Source of the DNA: Welwitschia mirabilis
Taxonomy: Eukaryota > Gnetophyta > Gnetopsida > Welwitschiales
Reading direction: 5' to 3'
Length of the DNA: 64,000 nucleotides
Assembly (NCBI GenBank): GCA_051453625.1
Contig: JBOZIK010000001.1
Coordinates: forward strand, 206,289,866 to 206,353,865
The first letter of the stretch is position 1. The number at the start of each line of letters is the position of its first letter. Under the pieces are notes generated by a model, which saw only the letters and a program-made list of their open reading frames with translations, searched no databases and was not told where the DNA came from. The position numbers and the translations under genes were made by a program. This document shows positions 23,690 through 34,966 of this stretch, one piece after another.

Positions 23690-24214
23690 GGTCTATGGTT
23701 AAGTAATAATTGTGTTTTCTAATTATTTTAAATCTTATAATGTGTTAATAGAGTCTAAATAGGATTGATCCTAGGTTCTGTTGTGCATGATAGTTAATAA
23801 CTATATAAAAAATATATATTATGGTTAATTAGGGTAATTAAAGTTGGGGTGTTATACATGTATAGGTGGTACTAGGGATATTTGAAAGGCAAATCACTTA
23901 TCAAAAGGATCTTTTCTAAGAATTTCTTATAGAAAATCTTAGTGTTATCAGTTTTGGTGGTGGTGCCTCCCAAGAAATCAAGGGACATGATGCTCTTCTA
24001 GTCAAGAATCGCAAAGGTGGGAATTTACAATTCATGATGTGTTTTATGTTTCGTATGCATATTAGTTTAGGGTAACTCATTGGAAATGGATTTAAGACTA
24101 AGTTTAAGAATGATAAGTGCATTTTAGCTAAGGGTAAACAAGTCCTTGAAGTTATTAAAGCAATAAATAATATGTATCAAATCATTTTAGAAAAGGTCCT
24201 AGTTTCTAGCGTAA

Positions 24215-24910
24215 AGGAATTTTGAACATGGCATAGAAAATTAGGTCACATATTAATAAAATACATTAAATAGATGATCCAACACAACCTTTTAAGAGGC
24301 TTTCCTAATCTCCAAATCAAGCCCATAGACTCTTGTAGGAAATGCATGAAAGAAAAGCAAACTAGAGTTTATTTTCTAAGAGTTCCCTCTAACTAATTCC
24401 TAAAGCTGTTATTGATCCATTTAGATATTTTTGGTCCAGTCAGCTCTCCAAGTTTAAGTGGTTGTAAGTATTTTTTTACATTCATTGATAACATTATTAG
24501 ACTATGCTATGTTCATTTTTAGAAATGTAAATCTCAAGCCATATAATATTTTAAAGTTTTTCAAAGATGAGCTAAAAGAAAAATAGGTGCAAAAATAAAA
24601 TGCTTGAGAATAGATCATGGTTGTAAGTACTTGTCTAATGAATTTAAATCCTATTTGAAAGATAATGGAATCATCCATAAGATCATAGTTGCCTATATTC
24701 ACAACAAATGAAGTTGCAGAAAGGAAGAACTACTCTCTAGTGGATATTACAAGAACCATGCTAGTTCAAGTAAATCTAGATAAATCCTTTTGGCATAAAG
24801 CAATCAACACTACTAATTACCTCCAAAATCACATAATTACAAGACATATTAATCATTCCACCCCATATGAGCAATGGTATGGCATTAGACCCAATTTATC
24901 CCATTTATAA
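24215..24910 (+). pseudogene. Copia integrase remnant
   Basis: The zinc-binding lead WHRKLGH is at about 24,228-24,248, then a Cys-x-x-Cys pair (CRKCMKEKQ). The catalytic core follows with LDIFGPVS, FFTFID and RIDHGCKYLSNEF, where related integrases have RTDNGGEY. EVAERKNYSLVDITRTML carries the third acidic residue, followed by FWHKAINTTNYLQN and TPYEQWYG. A frame change near 24,690 and internal stops show that it is dead. Confidence 0.8.
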
Positions 24911-25438
24911 ATTTTTAGATACAATTGTTTTGTTAAAAGTGATAAACCTAGTCAAGACAAATTGGAATCTAGATCTAAGCCATGCATATTTCTTAGGTAT
25001 TCTAGTCAGAGTAAATCATATAGATGTTATGATCCTAATTCAAGGGAAGTTTTGAAATGTGTAGATGCTAAATTCATGCCTTTTGAATCATTGAATCCTA
25101 TTCTCACTTCTAATGATAATATTCATGATTCTTATAATTTTGAATCTAATGAATCTAAAGACGATAATGAGAAATGAAGGACACCTAAAAAAACTCTTGT
25201 TGATGGCATAAATTCTAATGCCAATCAAGTATTCATTATTATACAAAATCAACATGAAATAGAATCTATAAATGTTTTTGAATTGTTGGAACAAAATCTT
25301 GATACTCATTCAAAACATACGAGGATAACCTCTTATTATAATCCATCCAACATCATAGTTCCTAATGAAGCTCCTACAGGAATAAGAAGTTGGTAAAATC
25401 TTGGTGCAATCTTAGAAGCTAAGATATGCAATGACATT

Positions 25439-26160
25439 TTGAAAGATTATTTAGCTTTAAGTTGTGAATCTTTAAATCAACATCCTATTTACTTTAAGAA
25501 AGCCATAAAATACCTACATTGGGTTAAGGCAATGGAGGAAGAAATTTCCAAAATTAAAAAGACAAGACATGGTTTATTATTCCTAGCCCATAAAACAAAA
25601 ATGTTATTGGTACTAAGTGAATTTATAGAACAAAGTATAATTTTGATAATACAAATAACAAGTATAAGGTTCATCTTGTCATCCTTGGATATGTGTAGAA
25701 AGCAGGCATAGACTCTGATGAGACCTATGCTCTTATTTCTCATTTGGAATATGTAAGAGCCTCTCTTGCCTATGCTTCCAAAAATCATATGATTGTTTGG
25801 TAGATGGATGTCAAATTTGTCTTTTTGAATGGGATTCTTGAAGAAGAGATGTACATCCCCCAATCCTAAGTTTATATAAAACAAGGTATGAAAAATCATG
25901 TTTTCTTATTTAAAAAGGCATTGTATGACTTAAAACAAGTCCCAAGGGCTTGGTTTTCAAGGTTAGATTCTTATTTACAAAATTATGGTTATAAGAAATG
26001 TTATTCTAAAAATACTTCATATAATAAAACCACCAAAGGTCATTTGATTTTTTACTTGATTTATGTTAATGATGTAATATTTGATGGCACAGATGATAAG
26101 TTGATTAAGAAGTCCAAAACTAACATGAAAAGAGAATTTGAAATGACTGATCTTGACTAA
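25439..26160 (+). pseudogene. Copia reverse transcriptase remnant, YVDD changed to YVND
   Basis: Readable parts are KAMEEEISKIKK near 25,530, MDVKFVFLNGILEEEMYIPQ near 25,805, KKALYDLKQVPRAWFSRLD near 25,915 and FYLIYVNDVIF near 26,055. The catalytic YVDD box reads YVND: the first Asp codon is AAT (26,068-26,070), one G-to-A step away. Several stops break the frame. Confidence 0.8.
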
Positions 26161-26274
26161 CTCTCTTACTATCCTAGGATTTAAATTTAGCAAACCCTAA
26201 GAGGAATATTCTTGAATCAAGATAAATATTCTTTTAACATGTTGAAGAAGTTTGATCTACAATAACACAAACTA

Positions 26275-27021
26275 ATACCCACTCCCTTGCTAATCAATTA
26301 CAAAGTCAAAAGAGACATTGAGGGAGATAAGGTTGATGAGCACACCTATAGATCTATGATAGGAAGCTTGATGTATCTAATTACAACTCATGATAATATT
26401 TAATATGTAGTTATTTTAATATCTATATTCATTAAGTATTCAAAAAATCCACATCTTGATGTTATTAAAATAATTTTACATTATGTTAAACAAACACTAA
26501 CTTATAGTGCATTTTATAAGGCAAATAACAATGCATAACTTGTTAGATATGTTGATGAATATTGGGCAGATAGTCTTAATGATCAAAAGAGCATAATAGG
26601 ATATGTAATGCTTCTTACGAGAAGCCTATTTTCATGGGTAAGGGAAAAAAAATCTTGTGTGGTTGTTTCAATTGCCAAAGATGAGTACATAACTATCCAT
26701 TTGATAAATGAATAGTTGGTATGTCTTGATAAGCTATTTGAGGATTTCATAATTTCTATTTAAAGGTATATACATCTCCTATGTCACAGTGATTTTGATA
26801 TTACAATTTTTAAAAATCTTATAATGCATGCAAGGACTAAGCACATTGATATTAAATTCCATTTCAGTCAAAATCTAGTTGAAGATGGACTTTTTATTCT
26901 TGACTATTATCCCACTAAATTACAACTTGCTAATTTTTTCATAAAGTCTTTTGGTAAAGCAAGATTCCAAGAATTAAGACAGAGACTCATGATCCTTAAC
27001 ACTAAGATTAAGGAAGAGATA
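26275..27021 (+). pseudogene. Copia RNase H remnant
   Basis: Contains EHTYRSMIGSLMYL near 26,340, YVDEYWADSLNDQKSIIGYV near 26,550, the AKDEYI stretch near 26,680 and RTKHIDIKFHF near 26,835, the usual end of Copia pol. The final open run, 26824-27021, ends in KARFQELRQRL. Confidence 0.75.
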
Positions 27022-27024
27022 TAA

Positions 27025-28338
27025 GATCAAAACACACCTTAAAAGTTGAGGCTGCCTAAACTATAAAATGGTAGCATTTCTTTGATTGAGAATAAAAGCA
27101 CAAAGGTATATGAAAGTTAATCAAATATCAAATTTTTTAATCTATTAACACAGTGGATAGATCGGAGGTGAGATTGAAAAGCTATGCACAAAGCAAGGGA
27201 TCATCATGTTCAAATGGATGGCCTCAATGCTGCAAAAGTTAGTGAAAGATGTAATGATGTGAATCTTACAAAGTTAACACAATTCACACAAATGTGAGAG
27301 CTCTTGCTCTAAAAATGTTTCACAAGTTTTAATATTAGTTTCAATGATTTTTTGTGACATCTACATTTAATTTCAATGCATTAAATTAGATCTAGCACTA
27401 GGAGAATCACCAATAGAGATGTCAAGGTACGAGGAAGATCTCAGGGTAAACACCATTTTTACCTCCTCTCCAAGGACTTTTAAGGATGGATACATATGGT
27501 ATGATCCATGCCTTACTTGTAGAGGTTTGAATCATAGATATTTGTATCCTTCACTTCATTGCCTAAGCATTTTTCATAAAATGATGTACCCAAGGATCTT
27601 ATCGATGAAAGAACTTGCAATCAATGATCGAGGTGGAGGAAAATCATTGGAGATTTTATAGAAGTTAAAAAATGAAGTGATGAAAATTATGGTAATTATT
27701 AAAAATGTCATGCCCTTTTGATTGGATGATCTTTACTTTTTCATAAAAAATATCTACTAAATAGATAGTAGATTTAGAGAGAGTCTACTTGGTTAAAATA
27801 TGAGGCAAAACTCAAAGGTGGTTGTTAAGTTTTTCAATGCATAAATTTTGTGATAATTTAAATTAAAAAATTAATTTATTATAAAAGGGATGAAATGATA
27901 AATATAACTAAAAAGTAGATTTATCATACCTTTTTATGATGTGCCCATGTTTGTATGTTATTTCCTATTATCTCAATATGATGATGTTAATTACAAAGTT
28001 GATATGGAATATGAAGAAGGAAGCTTGTTATTCCCCTTTAGAATTTGTTTATTTTTAAAATGTAAAGGAGTTGGAAACTTTGATATGCCTATGTAAAAGG
28101 CATGGATGCAGCTTCAAAGTGAAGAAGCTTATATGAGATGTGCAGCCCAAACCTAAAAAAAAAAAAGGTGCACCAAGAGTACATAGCTCATGTTCCATTC
28201 TACAAGAGGAGGACATAGGATAAATAATGGCTAGAAAAAGATTCCTTAAGATCATGTTAAAATAATTCCTTCATGATTCTAAGAGTTGGGAGGAGAACAT
28301 AATTGTTCTTCCATTGTCTTTATACAAATGATATGTGA
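27025..28338. other. Unassigned region after the Copia pol
   Basis: An 80-residue ATG frame at 27419-27661 and a plus-strand stretch near 28,060-28,260 (MQLQSEEAYMRCAAQ) look protein-like but match nothing I know. The composition is as AT-rich as the rest, so they are more likely decayed transposon than host genes. No LTR was identified. Confidence 0.3.
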
Positions 28339-28540
28339 TTGTTAAATGATGTGTGGCATGAACTTGAATAATGCACACATCAAGGAGGTGTCATTAAGGG
28401 TGTGAGTGTTGGGATAATTTAATACATGTAATTCCAACATGTTAATGTTGGTTTAAACTAGTAGAAAAGTCAAAATAAGATTTCACACCACCTCCTTGAT
28501 GTGTGCACTATTCAATTTCATACCATACATCTTACAACAT
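28339..28540. repeat. Inverted repeat with ~50 bp arms
   Basis: The left arm ends GCACACATCAAGGAGGTG (28390). The right arm begins CACCTCCTTGATGTGTGC (28489). Arms of about 50 bp match with a few differences. Between them lies an imperfect 33 bp palindrome at 28407-28439 with ends TGTTGG and CCAACA, like paired LTR termini. It could be a foldback element or two element ends joined tail to tail. Confidence 0.65.
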
Positions 28541-31075
28541 TCAAAAAATCATCTCAAGATATTGCTGGGTTAATCATGTATCTTTAATAATTATTGAGAT
28601 TAAATTAAGAGATTTTACATTATCTCCTCTTTTGATGGATTATCCATGTCTCAACTCATATGGTGCTAAGGGCTTTCTCCTCTACCCTTTACTCTATTTC
28701 ATCTAGAATGGAATATGACCATGAAGTAAACCAAGTAAGTTTATGTGCGATATTCCAATTTTGGGCCACATAATACACAAAAAATAATGTAACTTGAAAG
28801 GGGAAATAGGTACCTTCTTCATGTTCTAGAACAATTATAATTCACTTTTGAATGGGTTTACAAAATATGGGAATTAAAATACTTTATTGGCATAAAAATA
28901 GTCTCAACTCACCCTCTTGATAACAAAGAGTGGAAGCCAATAAATAAAGTTAAAAATTACAAACTTACATTTTAAAAAATAATCCTAATGTTAAAAGGAA
29001 AAGTTATTCTCAAATTTTTGAGGCTTTCATAGCTTCTTTGCTGTCTTCAGGAGAAGGTAGCATCACAATATTCAATGGATTAGATGCATACCACTAGTCA
29101 ACATTAACATTCAATGTATAAATGGACTTACTTATAAAACATAGTGGATCTTTTCCTCTTTTAGATTAGTAGAAGTCTTTTTACAAGAGATTGAGTTCTT
29201 AATCTTTTGCACCCAATGCATCACTTTATCAGTAATGCTTTATAGTAGAATGCCTAACTTGTGAGTCTTCTACTTCTCCACTACATTTCTTTTCCAATGA
29301 GCTTGGCTAGAAATTGAGATACATACTTATCATTCTTAGTATCATTGGCCTTATAGTGCTTGACATCTAATCAGGAGTATTACAATTATTAAGAGACACC
29401 CATTTAATCTTAGTATACTAATGCAAATCTAAACAAAGTTGTAGTGTATGTTGTGCTAGCATAAGCACAAACTCAAACTCCTTCTTAATTCTTATATTTG
29501 TAGGACATGTATGCACTAGGATGGTTGCCTAAAGCACTAACTAGAATAACTCATTTAGAGGCCTCTTAGATTCATAAAACTACTCAAAACAAATTGATAA
29601 TCCAAGTCAAAAGAAAGACCTAAAACAAAAAGGCAATACTAATATCCCTTAAAAACTATAAGCAATAATTACTGCACAAGCATTAGAAAAGCCAAATACA
29701 CTCTAAATAATAGAAAATCTTAACCAAAACTTAGCTCTTTCATGTTCATTCATGGCTTGAGACGAATTCCAAAATAAAATGGAATGCTTTCTTGTAAAAT
29801 CAAGCATTGAAGCAATGGCATATTAGAAAACCTTAACCATATGATCGGTCAACCAAACTGCCTGAGCTTGTAATAAAACTATTATCAATCTAGAAAACTA
29901 GCATAGCCTCAAAGATTAAAATGGAGAACTTCTTGAAAATACCACTAACATTGAAGTAGATGAAAGAAAAAGGAGGTACATCCACATGAATACAAATAAC
30001 ATTAAACCATAGAAAAAGCTTTTGATCTTACATGACAGAAATCTCTCTAATCTCTAAGTATTTGATCACTCCTTCATGCACTTCTTATAATGCATAGTGT
30101 TCTCAAAAATCATATAACAGTGGCTTTCAAGAGTAACTTATAGACTATCATCTGCATCTAGATTGTAAGAATTCATACCCTTATGAAAATTGCTTTTAGA
30201 TAATCCATATTTGCTTAAAAAATCATAGATTGATTTGTCCTTGAAGCTAGAAGATCGTTCTAGAGCTGTAACTCTGACTATGATAAATACATATGAAAAC
30301 ACTGCATATAAAACTTTTAGAATCCTTAAAGTGCTAATATAATGATTTTGAAATAGCTAGCCTTGAATTATTACTCTGATCAAGCAAATAAAAGATCTTT
30401 AGCTATGTGATCTATTCCTTTATTAAATGTCCCTTCAAAGGATTATTTCCTTCTTGTGACTAGCTCATACTCACTTGTAGTGGATTTCAAAAATGAAAAA
30501 ATTTACCAAAAAAAACTATAAAAACAATTCCAAAATAATGCATTGCATATCTATAATGTCATAATAGTTCCTCTACACTATAGATCCTCACTTTTAAACT
30601 TTTAGCATGTGGCCATCAATGGAGTGTCTCTTCAAAGTAATGTGATTATTAAACAAATTAAAAATTAAAAGTAAACTGAATTAATTTATCATAAAAGCTC
30701 AAAATCAAAAGTAGAAAGTTTTTCAAATTCATCACTAATGAAAATGATCACAAGCGAACACTATTAAAATGAGGTCATAAAAGTGCAAATCATATTTCTA
30801 CAAGTTAGAGTTTTCAAAATGGATTTTGTGTATATCTTCCCAATGATTATAAAAAACTTCTCTAATGATAAGAAGCTCCCAAATGTCATTGTTGCTATAA
30901 GACATAAATAAATAAACACCTATGATTTACCTATTCAAGCATTATCTCAAGGTAGAATAACAAGAATGCAAACTACAAGCTTAATTTCCTTTTTTCTCAA
31001 TTCTAAAAGGAATGGCTTAAAATCTCTTCTTATTGTCAGTTCATTTTATGGCTAGTCTTAAGCATCACCATAGCC
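28541..31075 (-). other. Possible minus-strand LTR-element interior, unclassified
   Basis: Mostly unreadable. One minus-strand stretch near 29,025-29,090 reads YASNPLNIVMLPSPEDSKEA with few changes, so coding sequence once lay here. I could not assign it to a family. The right end meets a possible methionine-tRNA primer site at 31081-31088. Confidence 0.3.
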
Positions 31076-31080
31076 AATGT

Positions 31081-31088
31081 TGATACCA
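31081..31088 (-). promoter_or_regulatory. Possible primer-binding site (initiator Met tRNA type)
   Basis: Minus strand TGGTATCA, followed by ACATTGGCTATGG and preceded by CTTTACAA, which fits an LTR ending in CA. Plant Copia elements typically have TGGTATCAGAGC. Only the first eight bases are intact and no matching second LTR was found, so this is tentative. Confidence 0.3.
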
Positions 31089-31479
31089 TTTGTAAAGATA
31101 AAAATCCCATAAATGTGCATTGAAACAAGAGGTAAATACTTAAAAAATATCAATTTAAGATGAAAACTACTAAAAGATCATGTAATTTTAAATAAGAAAT
31201 GGTAAATTCTCAAAAAAGTAGGCCCAACGATTGGGCAAGTTCTTCATTAGCATTACAATAAGAATTTATACATGAAGCCACAATAGTGCTTTCCATAATA
31301 TCTACACTTAGATCTATATTTCATATATCTATTCTTATCATCCTTTTATGTTTGGATCTTTGACTTAACTACCCATTAAAGTGGGAATTTGCATATTTGA
31401 CCATCCATTATATTTGTCTTTTCTATCTCTAATTTTCATACCAACATTAAAATGTTGGTATCACCCAAAGCAAATTCCA

Positions 31480-32400
31480 ATAATATGAATACACTTCTAC
31501 ACAAAACAATGGTGGTAATGGAGACATGGGGTAGTGACATGTGGCAATAGCATTGGAAGACATTTAATAGTGGCAGGTGGAGGTGGCACTAGGAAGATGT
31601 AGCGATAGCACTGATTAGTGGAGGAATCTGGCTCTAAAGGTCATGTCTCGGACTCAACATGACAACCTTTACCTAACATAAGAAGACGAATATTTCAGCT
31701 AATGCTATAAGTTAAGAAATCTTAACCCCTACCTAGCATAAGAAGATAAAATTTCCATCTAATGATACAAGACAAGGAATTTTAGTCACTCCACCTAACA
31801 CTACAAGATGGAATCTTATCCAGCTCATTTACCACTATAAGCCAAAGAACTTTAACTACCCCAACCCTAAATCCCTCTATAGAAAGGGCCAAGTCCCTTT
31901 AATATATTCATCCAATCCTAAAGAACAACTACATTCTACCCTTGAAATGAAGAAGCGTCCTAGCATATCTTTCTAGTTTCCCTCCTTTGAGAATGGGCTA
32001 GAATTAAGGCTAGCATGATGTTTCTTTGACTAATTCATTCTTCATTGATGTACTATAGTTACATTTTTCCAATAAAATAGTAGTTTAAATTTCTTAATTT
32101 TATGTGTGATTTACTTCATTACTTTAATGCTTAATATGAAGCTATAATATTACCAAGTTATTTATGTTATTAAGTGAATCCTTATTGTTTACATTTTTGT
32201 TTCAAAGTTTGATTTCGTTTAATGGTTCTTGAGAGTCAAATCCTACTTATCATGCTTATGAGAAGGTTATAAAGAACCAAAAGTAATAAATGGATTTCAC
32301 CATCACTCACGTAGTGAATGAACTTATTTTATCACAATTCGAGCCACAAGGAACTTCATGAAATTGGATTTAAGATGTAGCTTGCATTATATCATTGAAT
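31480..32400 (+). repeat. LTR-like repeat, copy at 31.5 kb
   Basis: Shares blocks with 50.11-50.96 kb in the same order: GTGACATGTGG, a block ending in AAGCCAAA, a TATA-like box followed by AAGTCCCTTTAAT / AAGCCCTTTATTAT, and CACCATCACTCA..TGGTGAAT-like sequence. The array 31671-31862 holds three units of about 60 bp (ACCTAACATAAGAAGA...) just upstream of CTATAGAAAGG. It resembles a solo LTR; the ends were not fixed. Confidence 0.5.
31671..31862 (+). repeat. Three ~60 bp tandem units upstream of a TATA-like box
   Basis: Units start at 31671, 31731 and 31793 with ACCTA(A/G)CA and diverge in their second halves. Their place just upstream of the presumed promoter resembles the 37 bp arrays of the repeat at 1-2.97 kb. 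Confidence 0.6.
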
Positions 32401-33339
32401 GTAATGCTTTTATTTAATTTGTTATAACATTTATGTTATTCTTAATTGCTATGTCCATTTCCACCATTGGATTCTTAAAATCTCTTTTATTAGATTTTTA
32501 ATTTATACTTTTACTTAAATCATTTACTAGTTTATCATAATGTTTTACATAACTATTTGTCTATTTTCTTATGTTTTACATATCTTCGTCATCCTTATGA
32601 AAAGAATAATAACGGGATTTTTACCTATTTTTATTACAAGTTCATAAATGTATAGCCCATAATACTTGATCACTCTTAACTAACTCAATTTATTTGGTTT
32701 CACCTTTGCACTTTTTACTTTTAGCCTGTTAATTGTAACGCATGATCCTCGTTTCTTTTTAATATAAAGGTATGTATTTTATAAAATTTAATAGTGGTAA
32801 TGTGATAAATGTTTCTTCTAATTCCTTAGTGAAATATTCAAAATATTTTTGTACACTCTCATGTGATTCATCTATTTATTTACTTCTCATAGGAAAAGGT
32901 AATGGATTCTCTTTGGTATTTACTATCTCTTCACTTTGACTATTTTTCTTAATATCATTACTTTATGTAGTTTATGTCTATCTCCTTTTAGTTTCCTAGC
33001 TAGTAGTAATAATTTTCCTTAATCTAGTGGCTATGGCTTCATACGTTACCTCTCTAGGGTAGCATTTTTTTCCCATTCTTCTTTAATCTTTTTCTCTTTT
33101 TCATTAAAACTATTAACTTTATCCTTATTTATTCAATTATTATAATAATCATATTGTTATTTTATTTTAGAACTTACATACCCTCAAATATATTTTTCAT
33201 TTGTGTTTTTCAATTTTCTAAATTGGTAAGGGTATAGTCTCCTTCTAGAATTTGGACTATTTGCAAGATTAAATTCTAGCCTACTTGTATCTAATAATAG
33301 CATAAAGTTTTGCATCTAGGAGAAATATATTTCTAATTA
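32401..33339. other. AT-rich DNA left of the element 3 target site
   Basis: No readable domain. It is presumably the same host sequence that resumes after 40,793, since element 3 is flanked by near-identical 5 bp copies. Confidence 0.35.
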
Positions 33340-33344
33340 ATGAT

Positions 33345-34470
33345 TATTATGAAGCCAAATTAACCTATTTAATATACTTGTGGAGTAGATTTTCAGGTCC
33401 TATTGATAGGGTTCCCAGGGATTTATGAAAATTATACAAAGCTTCCATGCAAGTCATGAAATGCAATAATTTTCAACATAAGAAGCTATCTTTTTATAAT
33501 GATGGACCAAAGCATAATGATGAAGATAGAGTTGTCATCTTGNNNNNNNNNNNNNNNNNNNNNNNNNNNNNNNATCATAGGAAGAACCATAGTGAGGATG
33601 ACAGTCATGGGGATGATACACAAAATGATAGTCAATACAATTGACACATGTCAAACATTAGTTAGCAAATGAAGTGGTCATTCTCTAGGTCATGTGGATG
33701 ACATGATGAACAATAGTCAAAATAATTTGTAAAGTTAATTAATATGTTATAAAATGATAGATCTAACTCAAACCTATTTATTTCACACCCCTTAACAACC
33801 TTTAACCATTCATTACAATCTATGAATAGATCCTTTTATACCCTATTCCAAATCATCTTTTTTTATCTACATTCTTGTGATAATTGAAGTTTATTAGAGG
33901 CAAGGAGATCTATCCTACCTATGCAAAGGACTACCTTGGTGCTAGGTAGTAAATCTTCCATTGAGGAGTTATTGTTGGAAGTGTATGTACTTCAATTTTA
34001 TTAATAAAAATATTGATTGAATTAAAACTCTTTTCAAATGTTTTATTGTTCGTTTTTATATCTTATCTTAATTGCAATTTAAGTGACATGAATTTGTTAT
34101 TGAAATAGATTATAAGGATTAGTCTAGTGATAGTATATTGGAATTTTAATTAATTCATTACATTAGAATTGCGTTCATTCTTCATTACATTGCATTTCAT
34201 TTCATTCCATTGCATTGCATTGCATTTTCATCTCTACATTATTTAATTTAAATTCTTATAAAGCATAATTTAAAAATATATTATTGTTCCCTTTCTAAAT
34301 CAATGTTCCAAATTCTCTTGTAAAAGTCTTCTCTAAGTGTATGACATTTGGGCTAATCCCACTATCCAAATGTGTATTGTGTATAATTAGATTATTAGCT
34401 TTTCAGGTGTTACAAATCAAATTTGATCTTTAGAATATTAGAATTAGAAGCACAAATATGCATCATAACA
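33345..34470 (+). repeat. Element 3, 5' LTR
   Basis: About 1.13 kb including a 31-N gap (33543-33573). It aligns with 39698-40788 throughout. The TATA box reads TATGAATAG here (33821-33829), where the 3' LTR keeps TATAAATAA, so this promoter has probably been damaged. Confidence 0.85.
33543..33573. other. Assembly gap, 31 N
   Basis: Lies inside the element 3 5' LTR, in the U3 region. The open frame running across it is an artefact. Confidence 0.95.
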
Positions 34471-34473
34471 TTT

Positions 34474-34491
34474 TGACATTGTTGTCGGGAA
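34474..34491 (+). promoter_or_regulatory. Element 3 primer-binding site
   Basis: TGACATTGTTGTCGGGAA, three bases after the LTR. It matches TGGCGCCGTTGCCGGGGA with six differences, all transitions. Confidence 0.75.
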
Positions 34492-34966
34492 GGACTTCAA
34501 TACAAAATAAGATTGTCATTACTTAAGTAAGTTTTATGAATTCGTTTCACTTGAGTAGTATGGTATTTTATCCTCTTAGATCTGCTTGCAATTACTTATT
34601 ACCTATTGGTCTACAAGTAATTACTTGATTATCTATTTAGAGTGTACTTTAATTTTCTTTTCTTGCAAATTGTAATTTTTATTTTTAATTTCTTGCAATT
34701 TTTATTTCTTTACTTTTAAATGTAATTTTAATTTGAATAATAGCAATTCATTAGATCTACCCCTCACACTTTGTGTGATCTTGGGGATTACCACATTGAT
34801 TATTGCTTTTAACAAACTTGACTTACACTTTGTGCTTTGTGTGATCTGAATGACTGCCACATTTATTTGGTATATCCTAGTCCTTTTACCTTTGAGTAAT
34901 CCTAGAAATTATTGTCATATAGATGTAAAGAGAGATTTGTATAACATAATTTAATCTTGTAGGGTA

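Larger units (their letters stand above)
23900..27021 (+). mobile_element. Ty1/Copia pol remnant
   Basis: The Copia order of domains can be followed in mostly one reading direction with many stops and a few shifts: pre-integrase, integrase, RT, RNase H. A stop (TAA) after KEEI at about 27,021 ends the coding part. Upstream gag, a clear protease active site and both LTRs were not identified, so element boundaries are unknown. Most stops can be explained by TGG, CAA, CAG or CGA changing by C-to-T or G-to-A. Confidence 0.8.

Noticed and set aside
25489-25899. 136-residue minus-strand frame, the longest outside the AP2 gene
   Set aside because: It is antisense to the Copia RT, whose motifs read clearly on the plus strand, and shows no domain itself.
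27419-27661. 80-residue ATG frame, MSRYEEDLRVNTIF start
   Set aside because: Protein-like in part, but no known motif, promoter or splice context; left as part of an unassigned region rather than called a gene.
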